DNA from: Parascedosporium putredinis
Lineage: Eukaryota > Ascomycota > Sordariomycetes > Microascales > Microascaceae
NCBI GenBank assembly: GCA_949357655.1
Contig: CASHTG010000016.1
Coordinates: forward strand, 1,116,001 to 1,180,000
DNA: 64,000 bases
Direction: 5' to 3'
Part shown: positions 49,914 through 62,279 of the stretch, piece by piece
Numbering within the stretch: the first letter of the stretch is position 1
Layout of the letters: every line of letters begins with the position of its first letter
Made by a program: the position numbers and the translations under genes
Notes under the pieces: generated by a model
Told to the model about the DNA's origin: nothing
Database searches by the model: none
What the model saw: the letters and a program-made list of their open reading frames with translations, nothing else

Positions 49914-50833
49914 CCCCTTGCCGCAGGACTGCCGATCCCCTTTTCTCCTCTTGCCTCCATTTTCCTGCCACCTGCACATTATTACCACACGACCGCATTA
50001 CCGCATTCCCTGCAAAGTACTATCCGCAGGGCATCAAATTGACCCAGTCCTCAGGTAATAATATCCCTTCTATATACCCTGTTTGGATGCGACCCCATCC
50101 ATCCCATCCCAATAGCGCTGGTTGGACTGCCCTCAAGCTGGGTCCGGAATGGGACAGACAAGGGAGTGGGCGGTAACCCGCGTAACGCTGGAACCAGAAC
50201 ACAATCACACGCCCCCGATCGCGCCCCTGAAGCCACCATCCTTCTTCCCTCCTGCTTCAATCTTCACCCTCCACACTCCTCTGCGTGCAGTACTGCATGT
50301 GGCATCTTGTCCCTCAGACGAGACCTTCATGCCCACTCCTCCACTCCACACCCCTCCCCCGCTTCTGTCTCCCTTGTCCGCCATTGATCAAATTTACTTG
50401 GACATTGATTTGCCTCTTTCAGGCGCTTCTCCCTCTCCCTATACTTGTATTACACTAGTCCTCCAGATCCTCCTACCGTACCCCTACGCTACCCAAATAC
50501 CCTTCTTTTTCTACGTTTTATGCTACCTCACTTCAAATCTTTGATGCGATCCTGACTCTTCTCGCTTGTGTTTCCTCCAGATTCAACTCCTTTCGATTCA
50601 ACCGGCGCTCGGCTTATCCTTTTCCCCTTTTCCACCATTTTCTTTTCTTCTCCTTCTCCTTTCTCTTCGCTCCCGGCTTAGACAATCTGCAAGAACAAGT
50701 TATTACCACTTGTAACCGACGTACGACAAAGAAGCTATCTTGAGCTGCCCCTGTACTCTCTTATCTCCTGGCCACCTCGTGCGCACCTCGCAACTGCTCT
50801 TTGAGTACACAATCCAAGTCCAAGCTATCCAAC

Positions 50834-51527
50834 ATGTCTACCTTCACCGACGAAGAGCTCGACCGCGACTGGAAGCCTAATGGCCGCCGTCCTCAGTCGT
50901 AAGTTTGCTGCAGCAGTCGTCGCCTGTGCGGCCTCTCTCTGTCACCCCCTTTTCTTTTTTGCCTTGTTTTTTTCTTCTCCTTGCCTTGGAGCATGAGATT
51001 CGCAGGCGGTCGGTCTTTCCTATGGTTGCCCGATGCTTCAAAGGGAGATAAGGCGCGGCGGATATTAATGTTCACATGGCTCCTGGGGCCGACACTTACA
51101 ACCCAACTCAACTTGAGACATGAGTACCAGCAGGACAGGATTTACTAACAGCTCGATAGCACCATCGCCCGTTCTTTCTGCGGAGCTGATGGACATCTTT
51201 AAGATCGACAACAGCGTTGCCGACCTTGACGAGCAGGTTGATAAGCAGTACGTTATCAAATTCTCTTCGCAGGACATCTCCTCCTTTCCGACGACTCCAT
51301 CCCGATGTGATGAGTTTGACCCCGACTTGCTGAGCATGTAGCGCTAACCCTGTTTCTTCCACCTTATTTAGCAAGCATAATGTCACCCAGCAAACAACCG
51401 AGCTCGAGGATCTGGAGAAGCGCCTGCGCGAAATGGAGGAGCGTCTCCGTCGCTCCAAGGCTAGATTATCCCGCCAAGGCATTCCCAACTTCGATCCTAG
51501 CCTCATCGAAGCGGCGGGCGCCCAGGC

Positions 51528-51560
<33 letters not shown>

Positions 51561-51890
51561 ACAGCAGGCGCAGAACGCCCACCCTCGACACGTCGAGGAG
51601 CAGTTTCAGAAGAACAAGTCCCGGCCCGGAAGCTCCATGACGGCCAGGCCCGCGCCTAGCGCAGGAGATATGCCGCCCACCCCGGGCGCCAGCGAAGGTG
51701 AATATGAAGTCGTGGACGCGGCTGATCTTGACGATGATGAAGTGGCCCACCCCCGTTCCCGTCGATCGTGAGAGGATCGCGAGATGCCCAGTCATGTATA
51801 ATCCACAGGAAGGTGCGGCGCGTGACTAATGAAGCGGTGGTTGAGGAGGAAGCGCCGCGGGGGAGACAAGAGGAAGAGGAGGAATTGTGA
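50834..51890 (+). CDS. Small fungal coiled-coil protein of unknown function, four exons
   Basis: No function known to me; similar short coiled-coil proteins occur in related fungi. Exons 50834-50898 (MSTFTDEELDRDWKPNGRRP), 51152-51247 (PSPVLSAELMDIFKIDNSVA), 51372-51767 (heptad-rich QQTTELEDLEKRLREMEERL, a polyGln run, and MPPTPGASEGEYEVVD) and 51809-51890 (basic/acidic tail ending QEEEEEL). The total is 639 nt, exactly 212 codons plus stop. The second exon is 96 nt, so skipping it keeps the frame. If the last 41-nt intron (51768-51808) is not removed, translation stops at 51771. An alternative acceptor for exon 2 at 51159 fits the ACTAAC branch better but breaks phase. Confidence 0.72.
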
Positions 51891-53509
51891 GATGCACATC
51901 CTAGACATATATACCCATATACCCACTCATACATGAGCACTCGAGAAGACGGCGAGGGTGGGAAGGAGGGGTGGACGATCCCAAGAGGAAAACCCTCCAG
52001 CCGATCAAAACCTTCTCACGCACCGTCCCGCACACACACACACACACACACATATACATGCACATGGCGCAGCGGGCAAGAACAAGAGATGAGAGAACTG
52101 TCCGCTGACTTTTCTGCTGCTCCTACGATAGACGGCGACCACGAAGACTAGATCTAAACCGCAAGACTCGTCAATCCAGCCCATCAGACCGCGGACCTAA
52201 TCTCTTTTTCATTCTCCAATGGGCAAATGCACGCCTCCACAACAGAATTCGGATAGACTTAACTCGGCTTTCATCTTTTTTAATCTCATGCGGCAAGATG
52301 GGCTCGGCCTCAGGTCTTGTCCCCCTTTGGCATTCTCCTCAGGGGGAGGGCTGACGTTGCTTGTTCCAACTCTTTTATTTCCCCTCGATATCCGCTCTAA
52401 GCCCAATCCTCAACACACTGCAGCATATATATACCTTGTTTAAGCTTATTTCTGCCCCCAAACCGAGAGGGGCGACAAACTTTCACTACGACATTGGTAC
52501 GATGGAATGATTTGATATACTTTTTTATTTTGCTTTTTCAACCTCCATTTTCTTCCCCTTACATCACGATGACAACGCGAGGGGGGCGCGGTGGAGTTGC
52601 TGTGGTTGAGCCCCGACGAACACCATATTCACCTCTCGAAGCCCGCCTCGTCACGCCCCTCTACGAACTCACCCGAGAGAAGGCGTAGGTGGGAAAACGC
52701 AGCTGGGCTTTTCAGTAGCTGGGAAATAGCCAATCAGAAGAATGGCGTGCGGGTCAAGGTTTTGGGCTTGGTGGCAGCTTGTCGTGGGCCTATGGTGGTG
52801 CGGAGTGAGGAGGCAGGGAACACTACGCGAGATTAGATTCCTGGAGGAATCTTGTCCCTCCATTTGGAACTTACATCCCGTTGACGTCTTCTGCCACCCC
52901 GTCCTTCTTGTCTCCTTGGCAGGTTTCTAAGCTGTCTTGTTCAAGTTTTCTTTCCCCGCGGCTATTGTGTTTGCTTTTCTCTTTATATTGCTTGTTTTCT
53001 TAGTCGTACGAAGTAGGCATCTGCATGAAATTTATACTCGTTTTAATTCCTGTCCCACCTTCCCCTTGCATTTTGTCAGTGTTTGAGCGATCCTAGCCCA
53101 CTAAAGAGCTTCGCGTATAAATGGTCTGTTGCGGTCTTGGTGAGCACAATTGGAGCTTGAACTAACCCATCACTAACCTGGGATGTCGTGACAAACTGAA
53201 AGTCTGGGTAAGATGGGGCTCTGGTTAGTTGAGGTGAAGATGGTGATTGAAAACGGCGCGAGTATGTGACCGCTCAGTGACGCCGGGCCACAGCGAGATT
53301 GGAGGGGACCGCTGGTGGGGGCGGATCGCGTATAGGGAGGAGCCAAAGTCCGTCGAGGAAGTTGGGTAAGGTGCATTGAAATGAAGGGTAAGACGGATGG
53401 GCCGAGATGCCCCGGATATTAATTAGATCAGTCTTGTGGGAAATTTGCTTGTTGCATTGTGGACAACTGAACAACCCCAAAATATCTTATCTCGCTCTGC
53501 TGCCGCTGT
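51891..53509. other. Intergenic between convergent genes
   Basis: Contains a (CA)11 tract (52031-52052) and T-rich stretches at 52500-52560 and 52940-53010. No gene recognised. Confidence 0.55.
52031..52052 (+). repeat. (CA)11 microsatellite
   Basis: Eleven perfect CA units in the 3' flank of the coiled-coil gene. Confidence 0.9.
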
Positions 53510-55280
53510 TCAACCCACTCTCTTCCTCGCCAGCCCAACCATGCCTCTTTGCAAATCCAAGACCACCACCAAGCTCTTAATAAAGACACCGCCCAAGATG
53601 GACGTCGTCATCCCCGTCTCGGGCTGCAGGCCCCGTAGCACATGGCCACCTCCCAGCCCGTCGGCCCGCCCTCGCCGTTGCCCGACCCGCCCCCGCCGGC
53701 GAGGATACCATCCGAGTCGATTTCCCCGTAATCCAAGTAGCGGCCGGGTACGACGGCCTTAAAGATGTCGTCGTCGTCATCATCATCGTTAGTGTCGTCG
53801 GGGTCATCATCGTCGCCGTCGCCGTCGTCGTCGTCGTGAGCAGGACCGACCTCGACCGTGATATCGGGGAGACGGGGCGTCTCCGAGCAAGGAAAGATCC
53901 AGGCGTCCACCGCCGGCTCAAAGCGTGCGCCCGACACCTCGGCCCAGTAGGCCGAGGCGGCTACGGCGGGGATGAACATGAGCGTCGTGCCCGTGTCCAC
54001 AACGGCATTAAACGATGCCCCGGTGACCCGCGTGCCCTTGCCGCCGCCGACGCGGACCCCCGCTACCGGCACGGTCCAGAACCCAGACTGTTCCGGATCC
54101 GCGTCAAACCAAACCACATCCCCTTCGAATAAACCGTACGCCACCTCCCCAAAGACGTACGCGCCGATCCCTCCTCGCCACTACCGCCGTTGCTGCTGTC
54201 GCTGTCGCCGTCGCCGTCAACGTCGGCTGCCCGCAGATCGATCGACACAAACCGCCCACTCCCCGGCAGGGCTTCGGTCAGGCGCTCGCGCGTACCGGGA
54301 AGATGTGGGCCGCGGATATTGGCCTCGACGGTGCGCGCGAGGCCCAGGACGCCCGTGACGCCCGACGCGGCGATGTTGGCGCTCGTTCGGTTGGCGGCCT
54401 GCACGACGGCGCGGGGAGCCGGAGGTTCGGGGTGAGGCTGACGGTGTCGAGGAGGACGTCGCCTGAAGCCTGAGTGCCGTCCGCTTTGTTGGCCAGGAAG
54501 GGTGAGGACGTTAGTTTTGCGAGGATGGCATGGATATGATTGGACAAAGAAGAAGAAAAAAAAGGTCAAAGGGAGACGAACCGTACAACACGCTCCAGCT
54601 CGCGCCTAGGATTTTCTCTGCTGTTTTCGACCGGCCCGGGCGATACACCGTCGGTAGGGCATGTTCTCCCTCGCCGAAGTTCGAAAAGTCCGAGTAAAAC
54701 CAATACACCCATCTACGACACCACATCAAACGACGACGCGAAGAACCCAAAAGTTAGAAGAGAGAAGAAGAAGCAAAATGAGGAAGGTTGTGTCCCCATT
54801 CCCAAAATCGAACTTACAAGTCGCCGGAGCCCGTGTCGATGATGAGGGGAAACGTCTGCTCCGGCGTCCCAAGCGACACGTTGGCCGTGAAGAAGGAATC
54901 GTCAAAGTGGCTCTTGGCCTCAAGCTTCTCAGCAAACTCTACACAAGCAAAATCAGGAGGGGGATACGGTCAGCTTCTTCATCCTCTTTAACTGCACGAG
55001 CAGTCTCTTGTCCGTCCCGTCTTTCTTTCTCTCCACTCTCAACGCACGCGCGAAACACACACATACCTTGTCGCCAACGCTTCCTCTCCCGAGACTCCTC
55101 TTCCTCCAGCTCACTCTCCACCCGAGAATCCCACTTTCGGTGAGCATACACGTATCCCGCTAACCCATCAATCCGGCCCGGCGGCTTCGCGTGAACCACC
55201 ACCTTACCGCCCCATGCCGCCGCCGCCGTCGTCTGCACCATCTCCAGCACCATCACTAACACCCAAGCACACGAAAACAT
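53510..55280 (-). CDS. Secreted pepsin-like aspartic protease (A1 family)
   Basis: Secreted or wall-associated acid protease. Four exons on the minus strand: 55280-55067, 54938-54818, 54712-54582 and 54483-53510. The N-terminus MFSCAWVLVMVLEMVQTTAAA is a signal peptide, followed by a short propeptide. Catalytic motif 1 is IDTGSGDLWV, split by an intron inside Leu; the flap is YADGTQASGDV, also split by an intron; motif 2 is VVDTGTTLMFIP. The C-terminal ILGGVFIKSLVVVLDLQRGM is typical. An Asp-rich insertion (53766-53838) lies between the second active-site lobe and the C-terminus. Frames change near 54420, 54150 and 53625. The third intron starts GTTCGT, a less common donor. About 480 aa. Substrate not predictable. 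Confidence 0.88.
53766..53838 (-). repeat. Asp-rich (GAC/GAT)n tract in aspartic protease
   Basis: Trinucleotide GTC/ATC repeats on the plus strand encode about 19 Asp among 25 residues, inserted in the C-terminal lobe. Confidence 0.88.
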
Positions 55281-56146
55281 GGTGTTGGGGGAACGCTTTC
55301 GCTGGAGCGTTTGTGCTTGTCCTTTGATTTTTTATAACCTCGCCGATGCCGACTTGGGGGTTGTGGGTTAGCCCACAAGTTCCTCACAGTCTCGAAGCGA
55401 GAACGTTGTCGGGTTTTTATACATTGTCCCCGTCGTGCGTGTCTCTTTTGTACTCGTCTGTTTGCGGTTTGCACACGGTTCTCACGCATTGGTCCCACGA
55501 CACATCGCACTCACACGCTGTAGAATCCCGTGTGGAACGACGTCTCACGGCTCGATGTGGTCAAAGGCCCGAATCCACGCAACGGGACCGGTCACCGATG
55601 TTTTTGGTCATAACGGCACCGAAGCACAGGAATTGCAAGTACGGACGGTATCCTCGGATGCTACCCGTACTCAACCTACATCACACCGGGATATATATAG
55701 CACATCTACGGAGGGGAAGCCAAGTGTTTTCAACGTATTTTCATCTTGTCATGATGTATTTCTCATACTACGTAGTCGAAGCCATGGAAATATACAAGAC
55801 CCTCCCCCACCAACATATGTAAGCCTTTAGTATAACAAGGGGGAGGGGATGAAAACATGGTTAAAAGGGGTTAAAAAAGGTGAGAAAATCGTTCCGATAA
55901 AGAAAAAGCTAAGACTCTTGAAACTCCGAGTCCTATAATGCCATGACAACAAGACTATAAAAAGCGGCGGGGAATATTTGACACCGCACAACACCCACCA
56001 AAGATGTCATGTCTCTATCTCTTTCGTTAAAATGCAAGGGAGAGGGGGAGAGGACGAGAGAGAGCGTGAACAAAAAGACCAAATGCACCCAAAGGACCAT
56101 ATTCGTGACAAAAAGTGGGGGAAAAGAGGGAGCGGACGCGCTGCAT
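55281..56146. other. Intergenic, protease promoter and LHS1 3' flank
   Basis: No supported gene; A/G-rich stretch at 55840-56100 next to the LHS1 stop. Confidence 0.6.
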
Positions 56147-59139
56147 CTACAGCTCATCATGCGTATCCCTAGCCTCCTCCTCCTGGATCTTCCTCAACAT
56201 CTCCTGAATCTCCTCCTCCGTGGGACCCTCCTGGGCCTTATCCTTGGCCTTCTTAGTCTTCTTATCCGCCTTGTCGGCCTTGGTCTTCTTGGCGCCCGCC
56301 TTCTTGTTCTTGGCCTCAAAGTTCCTGACCCCCTTCATGGCCAGGTCCATGCCCGCCTTGTCGAGCTTCTCGCGCCGGGTCTTGAGGTCCTTGACGAGAA
56401 GGACCGGGTCAGCCGTGGGCGGGAGGACCTTTTGCTTGGGCTCCTTGTCCTCGAGCCACTTCTTGATATCCGCGGCGAGCTTCTCCACGCCCTCAATGTC
56501 TTCCGAGGTGTAGACGGGGGACGGGGCCGCGGTCCTCGAGAACGGACTCCATGGTGGGAGGCTTCGGCACATCCGTGACCTGGGCGTCGTCCTCTAGGCC
56601 GTCAAACTCTCCGCCAGTCTGGGCCTCCTCCGCCTCGGCGCTGGAGGAGGGCTCTTCGGGAGCAGCGGCGGAGGATTCGGACGCGGCCGCGGACGCGGAA
56701 GCGTGCCAATCATCGTACTCCTTGATCTGCTTCTTGACGGTCTCGACAAAGGTTTCCGTCTGGCTAATGGCCTCCTTGAGGTCATCGAGAGCCTGGGGCC
56801 GCTGGGCGGCCTCGTCAACCCTCTTTTGGGCGGGCTCGACGATGCTCTTGAGAGACTTGAGCCTCTTCTGAAGCTCCTCGCGGGGCGCGTCTGCGCCCTC
56901 CTCGTACAGCCAGTCGCTGATTTCCGAGGCGAGCGTCTGGAGTTGGGTGCGCTCCTTCTCGGTCGTAGCGCCGATAAAGTCCTCGTTCTCCAGGATGTCA
57001 CGGACCTTGTAGGTATAACCCTCGAGCTGGTTCATGGTTTCGGACCGGAGAGCTCTGGCCTTGTCCGATGCGTCAAAGGCCTTGAGCCGGTCCTTGAGCT
57101 TCTTGAGGCGATCCTTGGGGAGGGCCGGAACACCAGCCTTTTCCAAGGCAAAGTCGACCGAGATTGTGACGAGCTGCTTCTTCTTCTCCTGGGGTTCGGC
57201 GGCCGCGGCGGCCTCTCCTCGCCCTCGACAGCTTCGCCCTCAGCCGCCGCCTCAGAGCCCTTCTCCTCGGAGGCGGCATCTTCGGCGGCAGGTTCGGCGG
57301 CGCCCTCGGCCGCCTGCTCCGAATCGGCAGCGGCATCATCACCAAGGGGCTTCTGGTCCTTCTTGCCAAAGCCAAAGAGGTTCTTGACGCCGTCCATGAT
57401 GGTGTCCTTTTCGGTGACCTCGCCCTCGCACTCGACGCTCGCTCTGGTCACCACAACCTCGCCGTTCTCGCCAGCCAGTTTGACGCCGAGCTTGAACGAG
57501 ATGTCGCCATCCTCACACGAGTACTTCTCCTTGAGCTCGGTAACGCTGGCAGTAAGGTTCTTGGTGGTCAGGAGACTGATGTCGTTCTCGCTCTCGCCGA
57601 CCATCTGGTAAAGGTGAGAGCTAGATCATCGTGATTGTTGATAGTGACCTGCTTCTCTGTGCTGCCGAGGTGGGAGGTGGGGTTCCAGAGCTTCTGATGC
57701 TGCAGCTTCTCGTTGGAGTTGGTGTACTTGACACCGGCGGCGTAGTTGCTGGTGTCGAAGATCTGGATTTCCTTGACCCTGAAGCCGGGGCTAAGATCGG
57801 CGGCCTTGAAGCCGGCACCGAGCACCGCCGCCTCATCGGAGTTGACGCTGGTGCGGATCAAATCCGAGGAGCCAAGCACATCGGCGAGGACCTTTTGGAC
57901 AAAGGGAGTCCTGGTAAGACCGCCATTGAGAATAGCGGACGTCAGGTCGGACACATCCAGGTTAGCCTGGCGGAGAGCGGCCCTGACAATGGTGGCGATG
58001 GTCTCGGCGTGGGTCGACGCCATGGTCTCGAAGGCATCGCGGGTGAACTTGTACTTGAAATCGACATCCTCGAAGAGGCTCTCGATGCTGCCCTGGGTGT
58101 TGGAGTTGGCGCTGAGAATATGCCTGGCCTTTTCGGCCTCCTTGAAGAGCTTGACGGCGGTGCGCCCACCAGTCTTGATCTTGTCGGCCGTAGCCGACAC
58201 CTTCTGACCGGCGGAGCTCTCGACGAACTGGTTGACGAGATCATCGACGATGAGGCTGTTGAAGGCATCGCCTCCAAGCGACCTGTCCCAGCCGCTGCCC
58301 AACACGTGGATCTCCTGAATCGTCTTGTTGAACTTGCCCACATCCTTGACATTTCGGCTTTGGAAGCGCATAACGGTGGCGGAGGCGGAGCCGGCACCAA
58401 TATCGAAGACCAGGTGATACTCGGGCTTCTCGCCCTCGCTCGTGTTAGGGAACTGCCTGGAGGTGGCGTAGTGCAGGCCGACAGCGACACCGTCGCTCAC
58501 GAAGCTCATGACCTTGAGGCCGGCGAGGTCGGCAGCGAGCTCAAAGGCGCGCTTTTCCTCCATGGTGAAGTACGGGGGATGGTGAGGACAATGGCCTTGA
58601 CGGTGGATCCGTCACCGGCGTGCAACTCGGCGTTGCTTCGAATGTTTTGGAGCTGCATGGCAAGAAGCTCCTCGACCATCCAGGGCTCCTCGTCGGCGCC
58701 GAACGCCTTGCTCTTGAGGGAGACGGTGCCCCTGGCCTTGTCCTCTTCCAGCTGCAAGCCGGGGTATCGGGCGCCGTACTCTTGGACGGTGGGGTGGTCA
58801 AAGGGGAGACCGAGAATGTGCTTGAGATTGAGTAGACGTCGGCGGGGAAGCGGGGGCCCATGGCGAGCGCATCAGAGCCGTAGAAACGCTCTGGGTAGTC
58901 GCCAGCCTTGAGCTCGCCGCGCTCGGGCTTGAAAGCCACGGACGAAGCCTCTTTCCTGCGGGCCTCCTTGGTAAGGACGATCTCGAGGGGAATGCCGGGC
59001 TTGACTAGCGACGCCTTGATGTACTCGGTGCCGAGGTCGACGCCGAGCACGGGGGCACGGCGGCGACATTTGTCGAGAGGAAGAAGGCGCCGGCTAGAAA
59101 AAGGGAGAGGGGCGATAATAGCTTGCTAACGAGAGCCAT
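56147..59139 (-). CDS. LHS1: LHS1/GRP170 ER-lumen Hsp70-family chaperone
   Basis: ER-lumenal large Hsp70 that acts as nucleotide exchange factor for Kar2/BiP and aids protein import. ATG 59139 opens signal peptide MALVSKLLSPLSLFLAGAFF, then VLGVDLGTEYIKASLVKPG, the Hsp70 phosphate-1 motif. Other ATPase motifs: HLVFDIGAGSASATVM and LNGGLTRTPFVQKVL. An Ala/Glu-rich region (57150-57370) and long helical region (NQLEGYTYKVRDILENEDF, TETFVETVKKQIKEYDDW) follow. The end is Lys-rich and closes with HDEL, the fungal ER-retrieval signal, at the stop 56147-56149. Frames break at 59051-59055 and 58574-58578 (G runs on plus strand), near 58830, 57600, 57200 and 56525. About 1,000 aa, the usual length. 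No introns seen. Confidence 0.95.
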
Positions 59140-60681
59140 TGTGGAAACAGGCGCGTGGCGCAGGCGGATAGCGGAAGGGTTGAATATTCGCGGACTGGAG
59201 GGTGCTGAGTGTCTCTCTGCCTTGCAGGACTCTCGCAGAGTATCGAGTCGAATCGAGTGGAGGAGAGGGAGGAGGGGGAGGTGGGGGACAGAGACAGTCA
59301 AAGACAGCTCCTAGCTCCTGGGGGACAGGGCCAAATGGGAATGGAGTGGGTAGTGTGTTATGGAGTGGAATGCATCAAGTGAGCGTGAAGTCGTGAATGG
59401 CCACGGGCCTGGCGGTCGTGTCCTCGTGTGGAATTGGAAGAAAAGAGGATGAGAGAAATTGACTCTAATAAAAGGGTTGTTGGGGGAGAAAGAGCTTTGA
59501 AGTCAAAGAGTTGAAATGCTTGCCTGGAGTGATGATGGGGATGTGGGAATCTGGCCTCATGGACTCACTTGATACTGTCGAAGAGGACAGCTAGCACTAC
59601 CACTAGCACGCAGTCACAGGCCGTGCTGAAAGCTTCAATTCCCTTCCACGAGCATCCACTGGCCAGAGCAAGGTTCTCGATACATGCAGGTACAATCCCC
59701 ACTGCCACATTGCATGCGTATTCGTCAAGTACCAGTACCTCTTCTTCAACACCCGGACTTTTTTATTTTTCGGACGGAGGCTAGGTCCAGAGACCACTGT
59801 GTGCTCAGCTTGAACGTTCCATTTCTATTGGCGCAAATTGCCACGTCCCCAGGCCGGTGCCCGCTAAGCCGTCCCTTCTTGGCTTCTGGAAGTGCCAGAT
59901 GCCGCTTCCGTCAACGTGAGCAAGTGAGCTGGCCAGATCAGATTAAGGGGACAGTGCTCACGAGGTCTGGGCCAGGTGAAAGCACATGTCTGGGCGGAAC
60001 CGTTCTGCGAGTGAGGCTCTCATTGACCACTGTCAATTCGATTACTTGTGCTTGTCATAGGTACCTGACACCAGCAACAAGCGCCGCGCCGCCTCTCTTT
60101 TAGCACATGCTGGCGACGCGAACAGCCATCCCAAGTAACTTTGTACCTTGCGCTCCCAAGAAAGGACGAAAAAGGTTTGCTAAGCAAATCCAACGTCAAC
60201 CGCTCTTTTTTAGGACGCCATCACGATCACGACCGCGACCTCCCCTCCGGCCCGCCAACCGTGCTCTTCCTTTCCTTTGCGATGGCGATGGTCTGAGCAG
60301 TAGCTGGCCTAATCTTTAGCCGTCGCCCTTTTCGACTCCTGGTTTTTCTTTTCTTTTCTTTCTTTCTTCGCCAGCCTCGTCCCTCCTTACTAGCTACCCC
60401 TGAAGCGCCCCACCAAGCGAACCTCGATCCTGCGCGCCTCTCTTTCTCGATCGCATCTCATGCTGCCATTCATCGTCGAGTCGTTTCGACTCTAAGCAGT
60501 TCTCCTATATCGACCATCAACGATACAAAGGGGCGGAGGAACAGTGAACCCCCACGACGCCTCGCGCGCGCCCTCGCCTCTCCCCACCATCTACCATCTC
60601 CCCGATCGCTTCCTTGCGCGCCCACCCTTCCGACATTTTTAAGCCGGTCGGCTGCCGCCCGCCCGCCCACCCACCGCCAAG
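59140..60681. other. Divergent promoter region of LHS1 and GPI3
   Basis: 1.5 kb between divergent ER-function genes. Strongly C/T-rich at 60330-60660 on the GPI3 side. No additional gene supported. Confidence 0.6.
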
Positions 60682-62279
60682 ATGCCTCGCCGTTCGTACA
60701 ACATCGCCATGATGAGCGACTTCTTCTACCCCCAACCCGGCGGCGTAGAGAGCCACATCTACCAGGTCGGCACCAAGCTCATCGACCGCGGCCACAAGGT
60801 CGTCATCGTCACCCACTCCTACGGCACCCGCAACGGCGTGCGCTACCTCACCAACGGCCTCAAGGTCTACTACGTGCCCTTTGCCGTCATCTACCGCAAC
60901 GCCACCTTCCCCACCGTCTGGTCCATGTTCCCCATCCTCCGCAACATCTTTATCCGCGAGGGCATCGAGATTGTCCACGCCCACGGCGCCCTGAGCGCCA
61001 TCTCCCACGAAGCCATCCTCCACGGCCGCACCATGGGCTTGCGCACCGTTTACACAGACCACTCCCTCTTTGGCTTTGCCGACATTGGTAGCATCCTCAC
61101 CAACAAGCTACTCAAATTCACCCTAAGCGACGTCGACCACGTCATTTGCGTGAGCCACACATGGTGCGTTTCTCTTTTTTCTTGTTCCTCTTCTTCTTTT
61201 GTCTTCTTGCCATATCTAACGTGTCCCTCTGCTCTCCCCAACAGCAAAGAAAACACAGTCCTCCGCGCCTCCCTCGACCCCCTCATGGTCTCCGCCATCC
61301 CCAACGCCCTCGTCTCCGCCTCCTTCCGCCCCAAAAGTCCTCCTCCAAGGGCTCCCCTCCGCCCCTCCGACACCATCACCATCGTCGTCATCTCCCGCCT
61401 CTACTACAATAAGGGCACAGATCTCCTCACCGCCGCTATCCCCGCATCCTCGAAGAGCACCCCAACACCCGCTTCATCATCGCTGGCGACGGACCCAAGG
61501 CCATTGACCTCCAGCAGATGATTGAGCAAAACGTCCTCCAGGACCGCGTCGAGATGCTCGGCGCCATCCGCCACGAAGAGGTCCGCGACGTCCTCGTCCG
61601 CGGCCACATCTACCTCCACCCTTCCCTCACCGAGGCCTTTGGCACCGCCCTCGTCGAGGCCGCCAGCTGCGGCCTCTACGTCGTCTCCACCCGCGTCGGC
61701 GGCATCCCCGAGGTCCTGCCCCCGCACATGACCGTCTTCGCCAACCCCGAAGAGGATGACCTCGTCGCCGCCACCGGCCGCGCCATCGACCGCATGCGCG
61801 CCGGCGAGGTCAAGACCGAACTCTTCCACGAGCAGGTCAAGTCCTACTACTCGTGGGTCGACGTCGCCGCCCGCACCGAACGCGTCTACGACGGCATCAC
61901 GGGCGAAATCTCCGAGGCCGAGTTTTACGGCTCCGACGCCTCCCGCCCCGATACCCGCTCCCGCATCCCTAGCTTCGCCATCATGGACCGTCTGAAGCGG
62001 TACTACGGCTGCGGCATCTGGGCCGGGAAGCTCTTTTGCCTCGTCGCCACCGTCGATTACCTCCTCTTTGTGTTTCTCGAGTGGTGGTTCCCAAGGAATA
62101 CCATTGATCCCGTGACGGACTGGCCCCGCAAAATTAACATGGATGATGCCCCGCCGTCCCCAAGCCATAGGCATGAAGAAGACCAGGGACTTCGAAGTAC
62201 GAAACGGGGCCCAATGAGGCTGGAGAGGACATCTGCCGAGGAGTCCGAGGAGCACACCTCGGATGTATCACCACCTTGA
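60682..62279 (+). CDS. GPI3: GPI3/PIG-A, UDP-GlcNAc:phosphatidylinositol transferase catalytic subunit
   Basis: Catalytic subunit (GT4 fold) of GPI-GlcNAc transferase, which makes the first GPI-anchor intermediate on the cytosolic face of the ER. Exons 60682-61163 and 61245-62279; the intron has a CTAAC branch and splits the Cys codon of VSHTCKENT. Sequence features: MMSDFFYPQPGGVESHIYQ, VTHSYG, VHAHGALSAISHEA, ISRLYYNKGTDLL, the GT4 motif HPSLTEAFGTALVEAASCGL with its EAFG(T)xxxE catalytic Glu, and a C-terminal membrane segment LFCLVATVDYLLFVFLEWWF. CCCC at 61440-61443 lacks one C between AAIP and RILEEHP. Allowing for it gives 505 aa in exact frame. The tail after the helix is hydrophilic. 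Confidence 0.96.

Larger units (their letters stand above)
44604..50833. other. Gene-poor region, 6.2 kb
   Basis: I find no supported gene. Features are limited to a (CTT)10 tract (48021-48050), a short direct repeat of an 8-bp unit at 49886-49913 and T runs near 49740. The last 600 bases are strongly C/T-rich and form the leader of the coiled-coil gene. No terminal repeats, transposase or reverse-transcriptase motifs seen. Confidence 0.5.

Noticed and set aside
1574..62279. Programmed frameshifting or gene decay as the cause of broken frames
   Set aside because: Breaks are at ordinary homopolymer runs in many unrelated essential genes, without slippery-site context or accumulated stops.
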